Source: CAADGU01 sp964581605 (GTDB lineage: Bacteria > Chloroflexota > Anaerolineae > Promineifilales > Promineifilaceae). From it: 37,872 nucleotides of DNA. Where the stretch lies: assembly GCA_964581605.1 (NCBI GenBank), contig CAZOPF010000052.1, forward strand, positions 1 through 37,872, given 5' to 3'. Positions within the stretch are counted from its first letter, which is position 1, and every line of letters starts with the position of its first letter. The translations under genes and the position numbers were made by a program. This document shows, one piece after another, positions 30,506 to 37,813 of the stretch. The notes beneath the pieces were generated by a model. The model saw nothing but the letters and a program-made list of their open reading frames with translations, did no database searches and was not told the DNA's origin.

Positions 30506-31676
30506 TACGTTTTCTTCTCTGCGCGTTTTGGAGTTTAGCCATGCTGTACTTGGCCCGGCCTGTGGCCTGGTGCTGGCTGACCTGGGCGCGGAAGTGATTC
30601 GTATTGAACCGCCCACCGGCGACCCCACCCGCACGCTAAAAGGGTTTGGCACAGGCTATTATCCGTTCTTCAACCGCAACAAAAAAAGCGTGGCGATTGA
30701 CATTAAAACAGCGGCCGGGCGAGAGATTGTGCATCAACTAATCGCTACGGCCGATGTGCTGATTGAAAATTTCGCCCCGGGCACTATGGAGCGGCTGGGG
30801 CTGGGCTATGATGACCTCGCGGCCGCCTACCCGCGCCTGATTTACTGCTCCCTGAAAGGGTTCCTGCCTGGCCCTTACGCCAACCGGCTGGCGCTGGATG
30901 AGGTGGTGCAAATGATGAGTGGACTGGCGTATATGACCGGCCCGGCGGGACGGCCGTTACGTGCGGGCGCATCCATCATAGACATCATGGGCGGTACGTA
31001 TGGAGCCATTGCCGTTCTGGCCGCCTTGCGTGAGCGGGAGGCCACCGGCAAAGGCCAGCTGGTGGGCAGCGCGTTATTTGAAACGGCCGCCTTCATCATG
31101 GGGCATCACATGGCTTATGCGGCCATTACCCAGGAACCGGTGCCCCCCATGCCGGAGCGCGTGAGCGCCTGGGCCATTTACCGCACCTTTACCACTGCCG
31201 ATGGCGAGATGGTTTTCATTGGCGTGACCAGTGATAAGCAGTGGGCGCGATTTTGTGACCTGTTTGCGCGGCGAGATTGGCTGGCGGATGAACGGTTGGC
31301 GAGTAACAACGGCCGTATAGACCAACGCGACTGGCTGCTGCCCCAAATCGCCGACCTGATCGCCAACACCAGCACGGCCGATGTGCTGCACCGCTGTGAA
31401 CAGGCCGGCCTCCCTTTTTCACCCATCGCCCGGCCCGAAGATTTGTTTGACAACGAGCAGCTAGTCGCCGGGAACAGCCTGCTGGCCACAACCCTGCCCG
31501 ACGGCCGCCAGACCAGATTGCCCCGCCTGCCCTTGCTGCTGCACGGCCAGGGGGCCACCCTGAGGCAACACCCACCCCAAATTGGCGAACAGACACGGCC
31601 GTTGCTGGCGGAACTGGGGCTTACGGCTGAAACCATTGAGCAGTTGATGGCGGCGGGCGTTGTCGCGGGAGAATGA
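30498..31676 (+). CDS. Type III CoA-transferase (CaiB/BaiF family), second copy
   Basis: 392 aa. Start LRVLEFSHAVLGPACGLVLADLGAEVIRIEPP, NRNKKSVAIDIK (59-70) and catalytic Asp162 (SIIDIMGG) are typical. It is clearly diverged from the copy at 16762, so the two probably act on different acids. It overlaps the hydro-lyase small subunit by 8 bases and AAGGAGCGG precedes the ATG, so the product of the hydro-lyase is its most likely substrate, giving a malyl-CoA-like ester for the lyase. By comparison, known relatives include succinyl-CoA:citramalate CoA-transferase. The donor CoA ester is unknown. Confidence 0.93.
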   Translation: MLNTFSSLRVLEFSHAVLGPACGLVLADLGAEVIRIEPPTGDPTRTLKGFGTGYYPFFNRNKKSVAIDIKTAAGREIVHQLIATADVLIENFAPGTMERLGLGYDDLAAAYPRLIYCSLKGFLPGPYANRLALDEVVQMMSGLAYMTGPAGRPLRAGASIIDIMGGTYGAIAVLAALREREATGKGQLVGSALFETAAFIMGHHMAYAAITQEPVPPMPERVSAWAIYRTFTTADGEMVFIGVTSDKQWARFCDLFARRDWLADERLASNNGRIDQRDWLLPQIADLIANTSTADVLHRCEQAGLPFSPIARPEDLFDNEQLVAGNSLLATTLPDGRQTRLPRLPLLLHGQGATLRQHPPQIGEQTRPLLAELGLTAETIEQLMAAGVVAGE

Positions 31677-31726
31677 CCACAGACGGCCAACGATAGTCCG
31701 CCGTCTGCGGTTATAAGGAGAGACAC

Positions 31727-33010
31727 ATGACAGACAAATTAACCGGCACACTGCTGGTGGAGCGCATGAACGAGAAAGAAGAAGCCATTGCCCGGCGCGT
31801 AGAAAGTGTGTTGCCCGCGTTACGGGCTAACGCCGTTGCCGCCGATCAGTCCGGCGAGTTTCCCCGCGAAAACATCCCCATTTTGCGCGACGCCGGGCTG
31901 TTTGGGCTGATCATCCCGGAGAAATATGGTGGTTTGGGCGGCGGTCTGCGCGATCTGGCAGCGGCCGCTTTTGCTCTGGGCACAGCCTGCCCCTCCACCG
32001 GACTCTGCTTCTTCTTCCATTGCAGCAGCGCCTCACGCGGGCTGCTGGCGCTGGAGGCCATAGAAGCGGGGTTGTTCCCCGACGAGACCGAAGCGGCCGC
32101 CACCCGCCATTTTGCCGAACGGCTGCTGCAAAAAATGGGGGGAGAGAATCGCTTCCTGGCTAATTTTGCCAGCGAAGCGGCCAAGTCGGCCAACAGCGCC
32201 GTCTTTATCTCCACAGAAGCCGCGCCAACGGCGGGCGGCTGGCTGCTAAACGGCATCAAATCATTCGGCTGCTCCACTGGCGTCGCCGACGAATATCTGG
32301 TGCAGGCGAAAATCAAGGATGCGGCCGACCTGAACGGCCTGGCCATCTTCTTTGTCCCGCGTGACGCGCCAGGTGTCTCGGAGCGGGCGCAGTGGGATGC
32401 GTTGGGGATGCGGGCGACGGCCACACACGGCATTGTGCTGCAAGATGTGTTCGTCCCGGCGGCGGAAGCCTTAACCGTGCCCGGCGCTTTCCTGAAGATG
32501 ATGCAAATGAGCCGGGGCAGCTATGTGGGTAATCAGTTGGCCGTCGTCGCCCTTTACCTGGGTATCGCGCAGGCGGTGTATGATTACGCCATCAATTTTC
32601 TGAGCCGCCTCAAGTTTCAGGATACGGGCCAGTTGATTGCCGCGGAGAGTGCCTTTCACCAGGAGTTGATTGGGCGGATGGCGGTTGACCTGGAAACCGG
32701 CTTCTTGTGGACGCGCCGCCAGTTGGAGTTGGAAACGGCCGATCCCCCCCTTCGACCCAAAGGAGATGTGGTCAGGCAGTGGCGGCTGTGCAAAGGGGTG
32801 GTCTGTGAGGCGGCGCATCAGGTGGCGGTGAATGCGCTCAAGGCGTGTGGCACCAGCAATACCGGCAACCAGGGCGTGATTGCGCGGGGCCTGCGCGACC
32901 TGACGATGGGGTTGGTGCAGGCATTTCCGGCGGAGCGCGGCCGTATTGAAGCGGCCAAAGCGATTATCACCGATTCGGCGCAGGCGCAGTTTGGCGTGGC
33001 GGGCAGCTAG
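31727..33010 (+). CDS. Acyl-CoA dehydrogenase-like flavoprotein, possibly a flavin-dependent monooxygenase
   Basis: 427 aa with the three-part acyl-CoA dehydrogenase fold: N-terminal helices (about 1-125, LRDAGLFGLIIPEKYGGLGGGLRDL), middle beta domain (about 150-255, GWLLNGIKSFGCSTGVADEYLV, LGMRATATHG) and C-terminal helices. The usual C-terminal catalytic region (a Y-E-G-T type motif) is not recognisable; the matching stretch reads RDLTMGLVQAFPAERGR. Such changes are typical of the DszC/HpaB-like group, which are oxygenases using reduced flavin supplied by a separate reductase, and a flavin reductase domain is encoded nearby. A true dehydrogenase with a catalytic Glu elsewhere remains possible. 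AAGGAG precedes the start. The stop codon lies within a 16-bp inverted repeat. Confidence 0.85.
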   Translation: MTDKLTGTLLVERMNEKEEAIARRVESVLPALRANAVAADQSGEFPRENIPILRDAGLFGLIIPEKYGGLGGGLRDLAAAAFALGTACPSTGLCFFFHCSSASRGLLALEAIEAGLFPDETEAAATRHFAERLLQKMGGENRFLANFASEAAKSANSAVFISTEAAPTAGGWLLNGIKSFGCSTGVADEYLVQAKIKDAADLNGLAIFFVPRDAPGVSERAQWDALGMRATATHGIVLQDVFVPAAEALTVPGAFLKMMQMSRGSYVGNQLAVVALYLGIAQAVYDYAINFLSRLKFQDTGQLIAAESAFHQELIGRMAVDLETGFLWTRRQLELETADPPLRPKGDVVRQWRLCKGVVCEAAHQVAVNALKACGTSNTGNQGVIARGLRDLTMGLVQAFPAERGRIEAAKAIITDSAQAQFGVAGS

Positions 33011-33042
33011 AAGCCTGGCTTTTGCCAAAAGCCAGGCTTCTA
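33008..33042. repeat. 16-bp perfect inverted repeat over a stop codon
   Basis: TAGAAGCCTGGCTTTT (33008-33023) and AAAAGCCAGGCTTCTA (33027-33042) around GCC. It begins with the stop of the flavoprotein gene and ends just before the ribosome site of the next gene. Confidence 0.85.
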
Positions 33043-33054
33043 CTGAGGAAACCT

Positions 33055-33645
33055 ATGACCAACACCCTCTCTTTCCCGGCCGGTTCAGTCGGCCATGCGC
33101 TCATGCTGATGCGCGGCGTCTGGCATGACCATATTGAGACGTTTAACCTGGACGGCTCGCCACTGGCGCATGACCCATGGAGCGGCGCGCCGGGGGACTC
33201 CCCGTTCGACAATCTGGTTTACATTGATTTTGATGGTGAGAATTATTACCAGACGAATGTGACCTTTGCCGGACGGCCGTTTCATGCCCGCTCCTTCACC
33301 GCCAGATTACAAAATGGCATTCTTTACTTCGACAAATTGGGGCCGGACGCGCCGCAGCATATCGGCATTTCCGGGGGGGTGGGCGTGTTGTGGTTTCTGG
33401 CTCAGAACAATACCGATGAGCCACTGGCCCGTTACAGCGAACCGGATTGCCTCACGCTGGATGGTTTTGACCGGCGCGTGCGGATGACGGTGCTTTATCG
33501 CAACGGCACGGCCGTACGCACCCTGACCGCCCGTGGGCTGAAGCTCTCCCCCAGCGCCGCTGCTCGCCACGCCCTTGATCCACGTGGGTTGGACGGCCCC
33601 GTGCATGAGGTTCGCAGCGTGACGCAGGTTTATAAAAAAAGTTAA
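33055..33645 (+). CDS. Calycin/DUF3598-like protein 5
   Basis: 196 aa from the ATG at 33055 (GAGGAAAC upstream); a start at 33022 would lie in the inverted repeat. ALMLMRGVWHDHIETFNLDGSPL (about 14-36) resembles the barrel-opening segment of the other four, with a GxW strand, and is followed by YIDFDGENYYQTNVTFAGRPFHARSF, GILYFDK and RVRMTVLYRNGTAVRTLTARGLK. No signal peptide or enzyme motif. It lies between the flavoprotein gene and the third composite repeat. Its recurrence with the other barrels in a single cluster is the main reason to suspect shared ligand handling. Confidence 0.58.
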   Translation: MTNTLSFPAGSVGHALMLMRGVWHDHIETFNLDGSPLAHDPWSGAPGDSPFDNLVYIDFDGENYYQTNVTFAGRPFHARSFTARLQNGILYFDKLGPDAPQHIGISGGVGVLWFLAQNNTDEPLARYSEPDCLTLDGFDRRVRMTVLYRNGTAVRTLTARGLKLSPSAAARHALDPRGLDGPVHEVRSVTQVYKKS

Positions 33646-33669
33646 CGGCCGAAAATATAGAAAATATAG

Positions 33670-33842
33670 TATTTCTCAATTTGAGGTTTTTACCATCATA
33701 GCCACCGATTGAAATCGGCGTCTGCCATGCACAAACGCGCTAAAGCGCGTTGGACAGACCTCTTGTAACGTGCTTTAGCACGTTTTTTATATCAGCCTAT
33801 GAATTCATTCATAGGCAATGACAGGCAAAATGAGAATTGCTG
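33670..33842 (-). repeat. Composite palindromic element (MITE-like), copy C, inverted
   Basis: Same module order as copies A and B but on the opposite strand: ends TATTTCTCAATTTGAG and AAATGAGAATTGCTG, with GCGCTAAAGCGC, GTGCTTTAGCAC and CCTATGAATTCATTCATAGG inside. The matching changes in stem arms (for example CTTCAG versus CTAAAG between copies) keep the hairpins intact. It lies 37 bases before the aldehyde dehydrogenase start. Confidence 0.88.
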
Positions 33843-33879
33843 TCTTTATTCATCATTCATAATTTTTACAGGAGTTACC

Positions 33880-35358
33880 ATGGAAACACCCCCAATTACC
33901 ATCCCCGCCCTGGAAGAGGTGCAACGTCGTTTTCAATTATTTGATTATATTGACGGCGAGCGCCTACGGCCGTCGCTAGAAATGGGCGGCTGGGTGCGTA
34001 ACCCGAATACGGGCGAGCCAATCGCCCCGCAGTTGGCCACCAGCCCGGAGCAGGTCGCCCGCGCTCTGGAGGTGGCACAGCGCGTGTATGAAGCAGGCGA
34101 TTGGGCCCGCTTACCGGCCCACGAACGGGCCGACCGGCTGGATGCAGCCGCTGCCGCCCTGATGCCCCTGACGCCCATGATTGCGGCCGTAGAGTCTTAC
34201 CACACCGGCATGGTCATCACGCTGACCAACTTTGTCAACGCCATTGTCTGGCTGGCCTTTAAGGCGGCCGCGGGGGTATTGCGCAGCGGCCACACCCGCG
34301 CTTCTGTGCCCGGCCCACTGGGTGAAGTGGAGATTTGGCGCAAACCGCTGGGGCCAGCCGTGGCCATCGTCCCCTGGAATTCGCCCGCGGCGCTGGCCGC
34401 CCATAAAGTGGCCAATGCGCTGGCCGCCGGCGCGCCCGTCATCCTCAAACCGTCTGAATGGGCGCCTTACTCCTGCCTCTTTTTGGCTGATGGGTTGGAG
34501 CAGGCGGGGCTGCCGCGGGGGCTGTTCCAGATGGTGAATGGGGGCGCGGCCGTCGGGCAGCAGCTGATCACTGACCGGCGGGTGCGCGCGGTCTCTTTTA
34601 CCGGCGGTTTGCAGGGTGGCCGGGCGGTGGCGGCCGCCTGCGCCCATGATTTCAAAGCGATGCAGTTGGAGTTGGGCGGCAATAATGCCATGGTTGTGCT
34701 GGCGGATGCGGATGTGGCGAAGGCGGCCGATGGCATTGTGGCCGGGCTGACCACGCTCAACGGCCAATGGTGCCGCGCTCTCGGCCGTTTGCTGGTGCAT
34801 GAATCCATTGCGGATGATCTGTTGGCGGCCGCGCTCGACCGTTTGCGTATGGTGCGCCTGGGTGATTCGCTGTCGCCGCAGAGCGAGATGGGGCCATTGG
34901 CACATGAAGCACATCGGCAGCGGATTGTCACGGCCGTAGAAGGGTTGACGGCCGTTGGCGGACGCCCCCACGCCCCCACCCCGCTGCCTGACCTGCCCGG
35001 CACTTTCTTTCCGCCCACACTCGTTACCGGTGTAGCCCCGGAGCAAACGCTGGAGGAAATTTTTGGGCCGGTGGCTACGCTGCACACCTTTCAGGATGAG
35101 GCGGAAGCGGTTCGCCTGGCAAACCAGACGCCTTACGGGCTGGGCGGCTATGTTTTCAGCCAGGATGAGGCGCGGGCGCTGCAGGTTGCCCGGCAGATGA
35201 ACACTGGCGGCGTGAAAATCAACGGCGTCAGCCTGCTGGAGCTTAATGTGGATGCGCCTCGCCCGGCCTGGGGGCTGAGTGGCTTTGGGCAGGAAGGCAC
35301 ACTGGAGACGTTTGATGTTTTCTGCGGCGTGAGCGTGTTGGGCGTAGCGGGGAGGTGA
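33880..35358 (+). CDS. Aldehyde dehydrogenase superfamily protein
   Basis: 492 aa from the ATG at 33880, with AGGAG upstream. All NAD(P)-dependent aldehyde dehydrogenase residues are visible: oxyanion Asn167 (VPWNSP), Lys190 (LKPSEWAP), general base Glu264 (LELGGNN) and nucleophile Cys298 (GQWCRA); EIFGPV is also present near the C-terminus. It oxidises an aldehyde to the acid (or CoA ester). The flanking lyases and the HpcH-type aldolase would create aldehydes, giving it an obvious place in the pathway, but the substrate is unknown. It follows repeat copy C and is followed by a CAGTGAGCAGT-type repeat and the amidohydrolase gene. Confidence 0.93.
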   Translation: METPPITIPALEEVQRRFQLFDYIDGERLRPSLEMGGWVRNPNTGEPIAPQLATSPEQVARALEVAQRVYEAGDWARLPAHERADRLDAAAAALMPLTPMIAAVESYHTGMVITLTNFVNAIVWLAFKAAAGVLRSGHTRASVPGPLGEVEIWRKPLGPAVAIVPWNSPAALAAHKVANALAAGAPVILKPSEWAPYSCLFLADGLEQAGLPRGLFQMVNGGAAVGQQLITDRRVRAVSFTGGLQGGRAVAAACAHDFKAMQLELGGNNAMVVLADADVAKAADGIVAGLTTLNGQWCRALGRLLVHESIADDLLAAALDRLRMVRLGDSLSPQSEMGPLAHEAHRQRIVTAVEGLTAVGGRPHAPTPLPDLPGTFFPPTLVTGVAPEQTLEEIFGPVATLHTFQDEAEAVRLANQTPYGLGGYVFSQDEARALQVARQMNTGGVKINGVSLLELNVDAPRPAWGLSGFGQEGTLETFDVFCGVSVLGVAGR

Positions 35359-35398
35359 GCAGTGAGCAGTGGGCAGTGAGCAGTGAACAGTGAACAGA
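35357..35398. repeat. GAGCAGTGAGCAGTGGGCAGTG-type repeat
   Basis: Iterated GAGCAGTG/GAACAGTG heptamer-like units fill the spacer before the amidohydrolase gene. It is the inverse relative of the block at 5892-5935. Confidence 0.7.
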
Positions 35399-35410
35399 TT
35401 GGAGATAGGG

Positions 35411-37035
35411 ATGACAAAACAGTTCGATCTACTGATTAAAAATGTGCGGCTGGTACGGCCGAAACAGAGTATTGTGGAAANNNNNNNNNNNNNNNNNNNN
35501 NNNNNNNNNNNNNNNNNNNNNNNNNNNNNNNNNNNNNNNNNNNNNNNNNNNNNNNNNNNNNNNNNNNNNNNNNNNNNNNNGATCTACTGATTAAAAATGT
35601 GCGGCTGGTACGGCCGAAACAGAGTATTGTGGAAACGGTAGCTATCGGTGTGCAGGATGGCAAATTTGCCCAGATTGCCCCCGATTTGGCCGATGAGATG
35701 GCGGAAACGGTTTACGACGGCCGGGGGCTGCTGGCATTTCCGGGGGCGGTGGACGCGCATATGCACGTGGGCATTTACCGCGACCTGGCGGAGGATGCCC
35801 GCAGCGAGAGCCAGGCGGCGGCGCAAGGGGGCGTTACCACTGCCATGACCTACATCCGCACCGGCAGTTATTACCTGAACATGGGAGGCAGTTGGCGCAA
35901 CTTTTGGCCGGAGGTGCTGCGCCGCTCGGCCGGTAATTATTATGTGGATTATGCCTACCACGTTTCCCCTATTGAAAGCCAGCAATTGGCGGAAATGGAG
36001 TATCTGGCGACGGAAGCGGGCGCGCCGAATTTTGGTGAGGTGTTTATGTTTTACGGATCACATGGGTTACACGGCCGTTCCGACAACCAACGCCAATGGC
36101 TGATGCTGCCCGATGACGACCAGTACGATCTGGCCCATTTTGACCAGATTTGCCGCCGCGCCGCCGAACTGCAACGCGCTTATCCCGATTTAGCCCCCTA
36201 CATTCAGGTGAGCTTTCACTGCGAGACGCCAGAACTGCTGCGGGCTTACGAAAAGCGCGTCCGTGAAGCGGGCCATATCACCGGGCTGGCCGCCTGGCAC
36301 GCCGCCCGCCCGCCCCACAGCGAAGCGTTAGCCATCGCCATGGTGGGGGCCATGGCGCACTCAGCCGGATTGCAGCAGGTCAATATCCTGCACATCACCT
36401 CCCGTGCGGCGATGGAGGCGGCCTTAACCGCCCGCGCTGCCTGGCCTGATGTCCATTTTGGCCTGGAGGTGACGGCCGCTCATTTGTTGCTGGATATAAC
36501 GGCCGATTGCGGCATCTGGGGCAAAGTCAATCCACCCATCCGCACGCCGGAAGACCGGGAATATCTGTGGCAAAAGGTGTTGGACGGCACGGTGGAGTGG
36601 ATCATCACTGACCACGCCGCCTGCCCACAAGAGATGAAGGCGTCGCTGGATGAGCCGGATAATATCTGGCTGGCGCGGGCTGGCTTTGGCGGCACGGAAT
36701 ATCTGCTGCCAGCCATTTTTAGCGAAGGTACGCGGCGTGGGCTGCCGCCTGAGCGAGTGGCGGAACTGCTCTGCTGGAATCCGGCGCAACGCTTCGGCCT
36801 GCACCGCAAAGGAGATGTGGCCCCCGGTTATGACGCGGATCTGGTTTTGTTCGACCCGGAAGCGCAGTGGACGATTGACCCGGTTCACTCCCTTTCAGCG
36901 CAGGAGTATACGCCCTTTGCCGGATTGTCGGTGACGGGGCAGGTAAAGCAGACCTTTGTGCGGGGGCGTCTGGTGTATGATAACGGCCGTATTGTGGGAC
37001 GGCCGTTGGGTGAATATCAAAAGCGACCGGGTTGA
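35411..37035 (+). CDS. Hydantoinase/dihydropyrimidinase-like cyclic amidohydrolase (interrupted by a gap)
   Basis: After removal of the false gap (100 N plus one copy of a 55-bp duplication) the frame is continuous and encodes 489 aa; GGAGAT supports the ATG at 35411. Metal ligands in that numbering: His65 and His67 (DAHMHVG), His218 (SFHCE), His276 (ILHITS) and Asp349 (TDHAACP). At the place of the usual bridging carboxylated Lys there is apparently Glu158 (FGEVFMFYG). The C-terminal GDVAPGYDADLVLFDPE is typical of the superfamily. Enzymes of this branch open cyclic amides or imides such as hydantoins, dihydropyrimidines, allantoin or maleimide-like rings. In the proposed route it would open a substituted maleimide; the Lys-to-Glu change argues for a special substrate or metal site. 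Confidence 0.88.
35481..35580. other. Scaffold gap (100 N) with identical 55-bp flanks
   Basis: The 55 bases before the gap (35426-35480) are repeated exactly after it (35581-35635). This is what unmerged contig ends with a 55-base overlap look like. Deleting 155 bases restores an in-frame gene, so no real sequence is probably missing. Confidence 0.95.
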
Positions 37036-37091
37036 CAACAATCAATTACAGGAGGCTCCACGGGCAGCAGCCCACCACAATGGATGCAAGT

Positions 37092-37140
37092 TGTAGCTCG
37101 ATTTTCCAAATCGAGTGGCGATTTGGAAAATCGCCCTACA
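37092..37140. repeat. GATTTTCCAAATC inverted-repeat element
   Basis: GATTTTCCAAATC (37100-37112) and GATTTGGAAAATC (37120-37132) are complementary around GAGTGGC, bounded by TGTAG (37092-37096) and CTACA (37136-37140). It lies just before the DinB-like gene. Confidence 0.8.
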
Positions 37141-37157
37141 TTTACACAGGAGAAACT

Positions 37158-37700
37158 ATGCAAGGCAAAGAAGTCCTACGCGACCTGTTGGAAACACAGC
37201 AAAAGGCAGTCAACAATGAATTGGGCGCACTGAGCGCCGACGCGCTGAATTGGCGGCCCGACGCCGCGGCCAACAGCATCGGCATCACCATCTGGCATCT
37301 GGGGCGGGTGGCTGATTTTGTATTGAGTCACCGGCTGGAGGGTCGTGCGGTAGAGGAGCAGCGCTGGTTTTGCAGCGGCTGGGCAGAAAAGACAGGCTAT
37401 GATCCACGCGGCATTGGCGCGGGGGGAATGGGCATTCTCACCGGCTACAGCCAGGAGGAGGTGGCTGCCTTGCCGCCGATGGGCGGCGACGATCTGCTGG
37501 CCTACCACCATGAGGCGTACACGGCATTGCTGGCTCATCTGGCTGACCTGCCAGAGGAGGCGCTGGATGGGCCGGTGCCGGGCGAAGGGCAGCAGCGCAG
37601 CGTCTATTTCTGGTATCGGGTGGTGCTGCTGGATGCCATGCGCCATTTGGGGGAGATGCAGGCGCTCAAGGCGATGTGGGAGCGGGTAGCCAGTTCCTAA
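37158..37700 (+). CDS. DinB/DfsB-like four-helix protein
   Basis: 180 aa from the ATG at 37158, with CAGGAG upstream; a longer start at 37032 would cross the inverted repeat. VLRDLLETQQKAVNNELGALSADALNWRP and SIGITIWHLGRVADFVL, followed by LLDAMRHLGEMQALK near the C-terminus, form the DinB-superfamily four-helix pattern with spaced His residues that can bind a divalent metal. Members include thiol-dependent transferases and isomerases acting on small molecules (for example maleylpyruvate isomerase-type proteins), so a catalytic role in this cluster is possible. A plain stress-related DinB is the alternative. It is the last gene of the visible cluster. Confidence 0.85.
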   Translation: MQGKEVLRDLLETQQKAVNNELGALSADALNWRPDAAANSIGITIWHLGRVADFVLSHRLEGRAVEEQRWFCSGWAEKTGYDPRGIGAGGMGILTGYSQEEVAALPPMGGDDLLAYHHEAYTALLAHLADLPEEALDGPVPGEGQQRSVYFWYRVVLLDAMRHLGEMQALKAMWERVASS

Positions 37701-37779
37701 TGGAGTGCAGGGTATTTTTGATGGGTGATTGCCTGTTCTCCGAATCGCGGGCACACAGGCTGGCCCCGATTGTGAATGG

Positions 37780-37813
37780 AAACGGCCGTGTCCCTGGCAG
37801 GACACGGCCGTTT
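37780..37813. terminator. 14-bp perfect hairpin built from two ACGGCCGT octamers
   Basis: The arms 37780-37793 and 37800-37813 (AAACGGCCGTGTCC and its complement) enclose CTGGCA, about 80 bases after the last stop. It probably ends the transcript, though no T run follows, so rho-independence is uncertain. Confidence 0.55.

Larger units (their letters stand above)
543..37810. repeat. Highly iterated palindrome ACGGCCGT, dispersed over the whole window
   Basis: I counted about 75 exact copies by eye, roughly one per 500 bases, in genes on both strands and in spacers; many CGGCCGT or ACGGCC near-copies occur as well. With the GC content seen, about one copy would be expected by chance. In coding regions it is read in several frames (often Thr-Ala-Val or Asn-Gly-Arg), so protein selection does not explain it. 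It resembles in kind the HIP1 octamer GCGATCGC of cyanobacteria. Confidence 0.9.

Noticed and set aside
34111..35085. Long antisense frames opposite the aldehyde dehydrogenase gene (and similar ones opposite most other genes)
   Set aside because: GC-rich codon bias creates long shadow frames; the sense strand carries complete catalytic motifs and the antisense products have no recognisable pattern or ribosome site.
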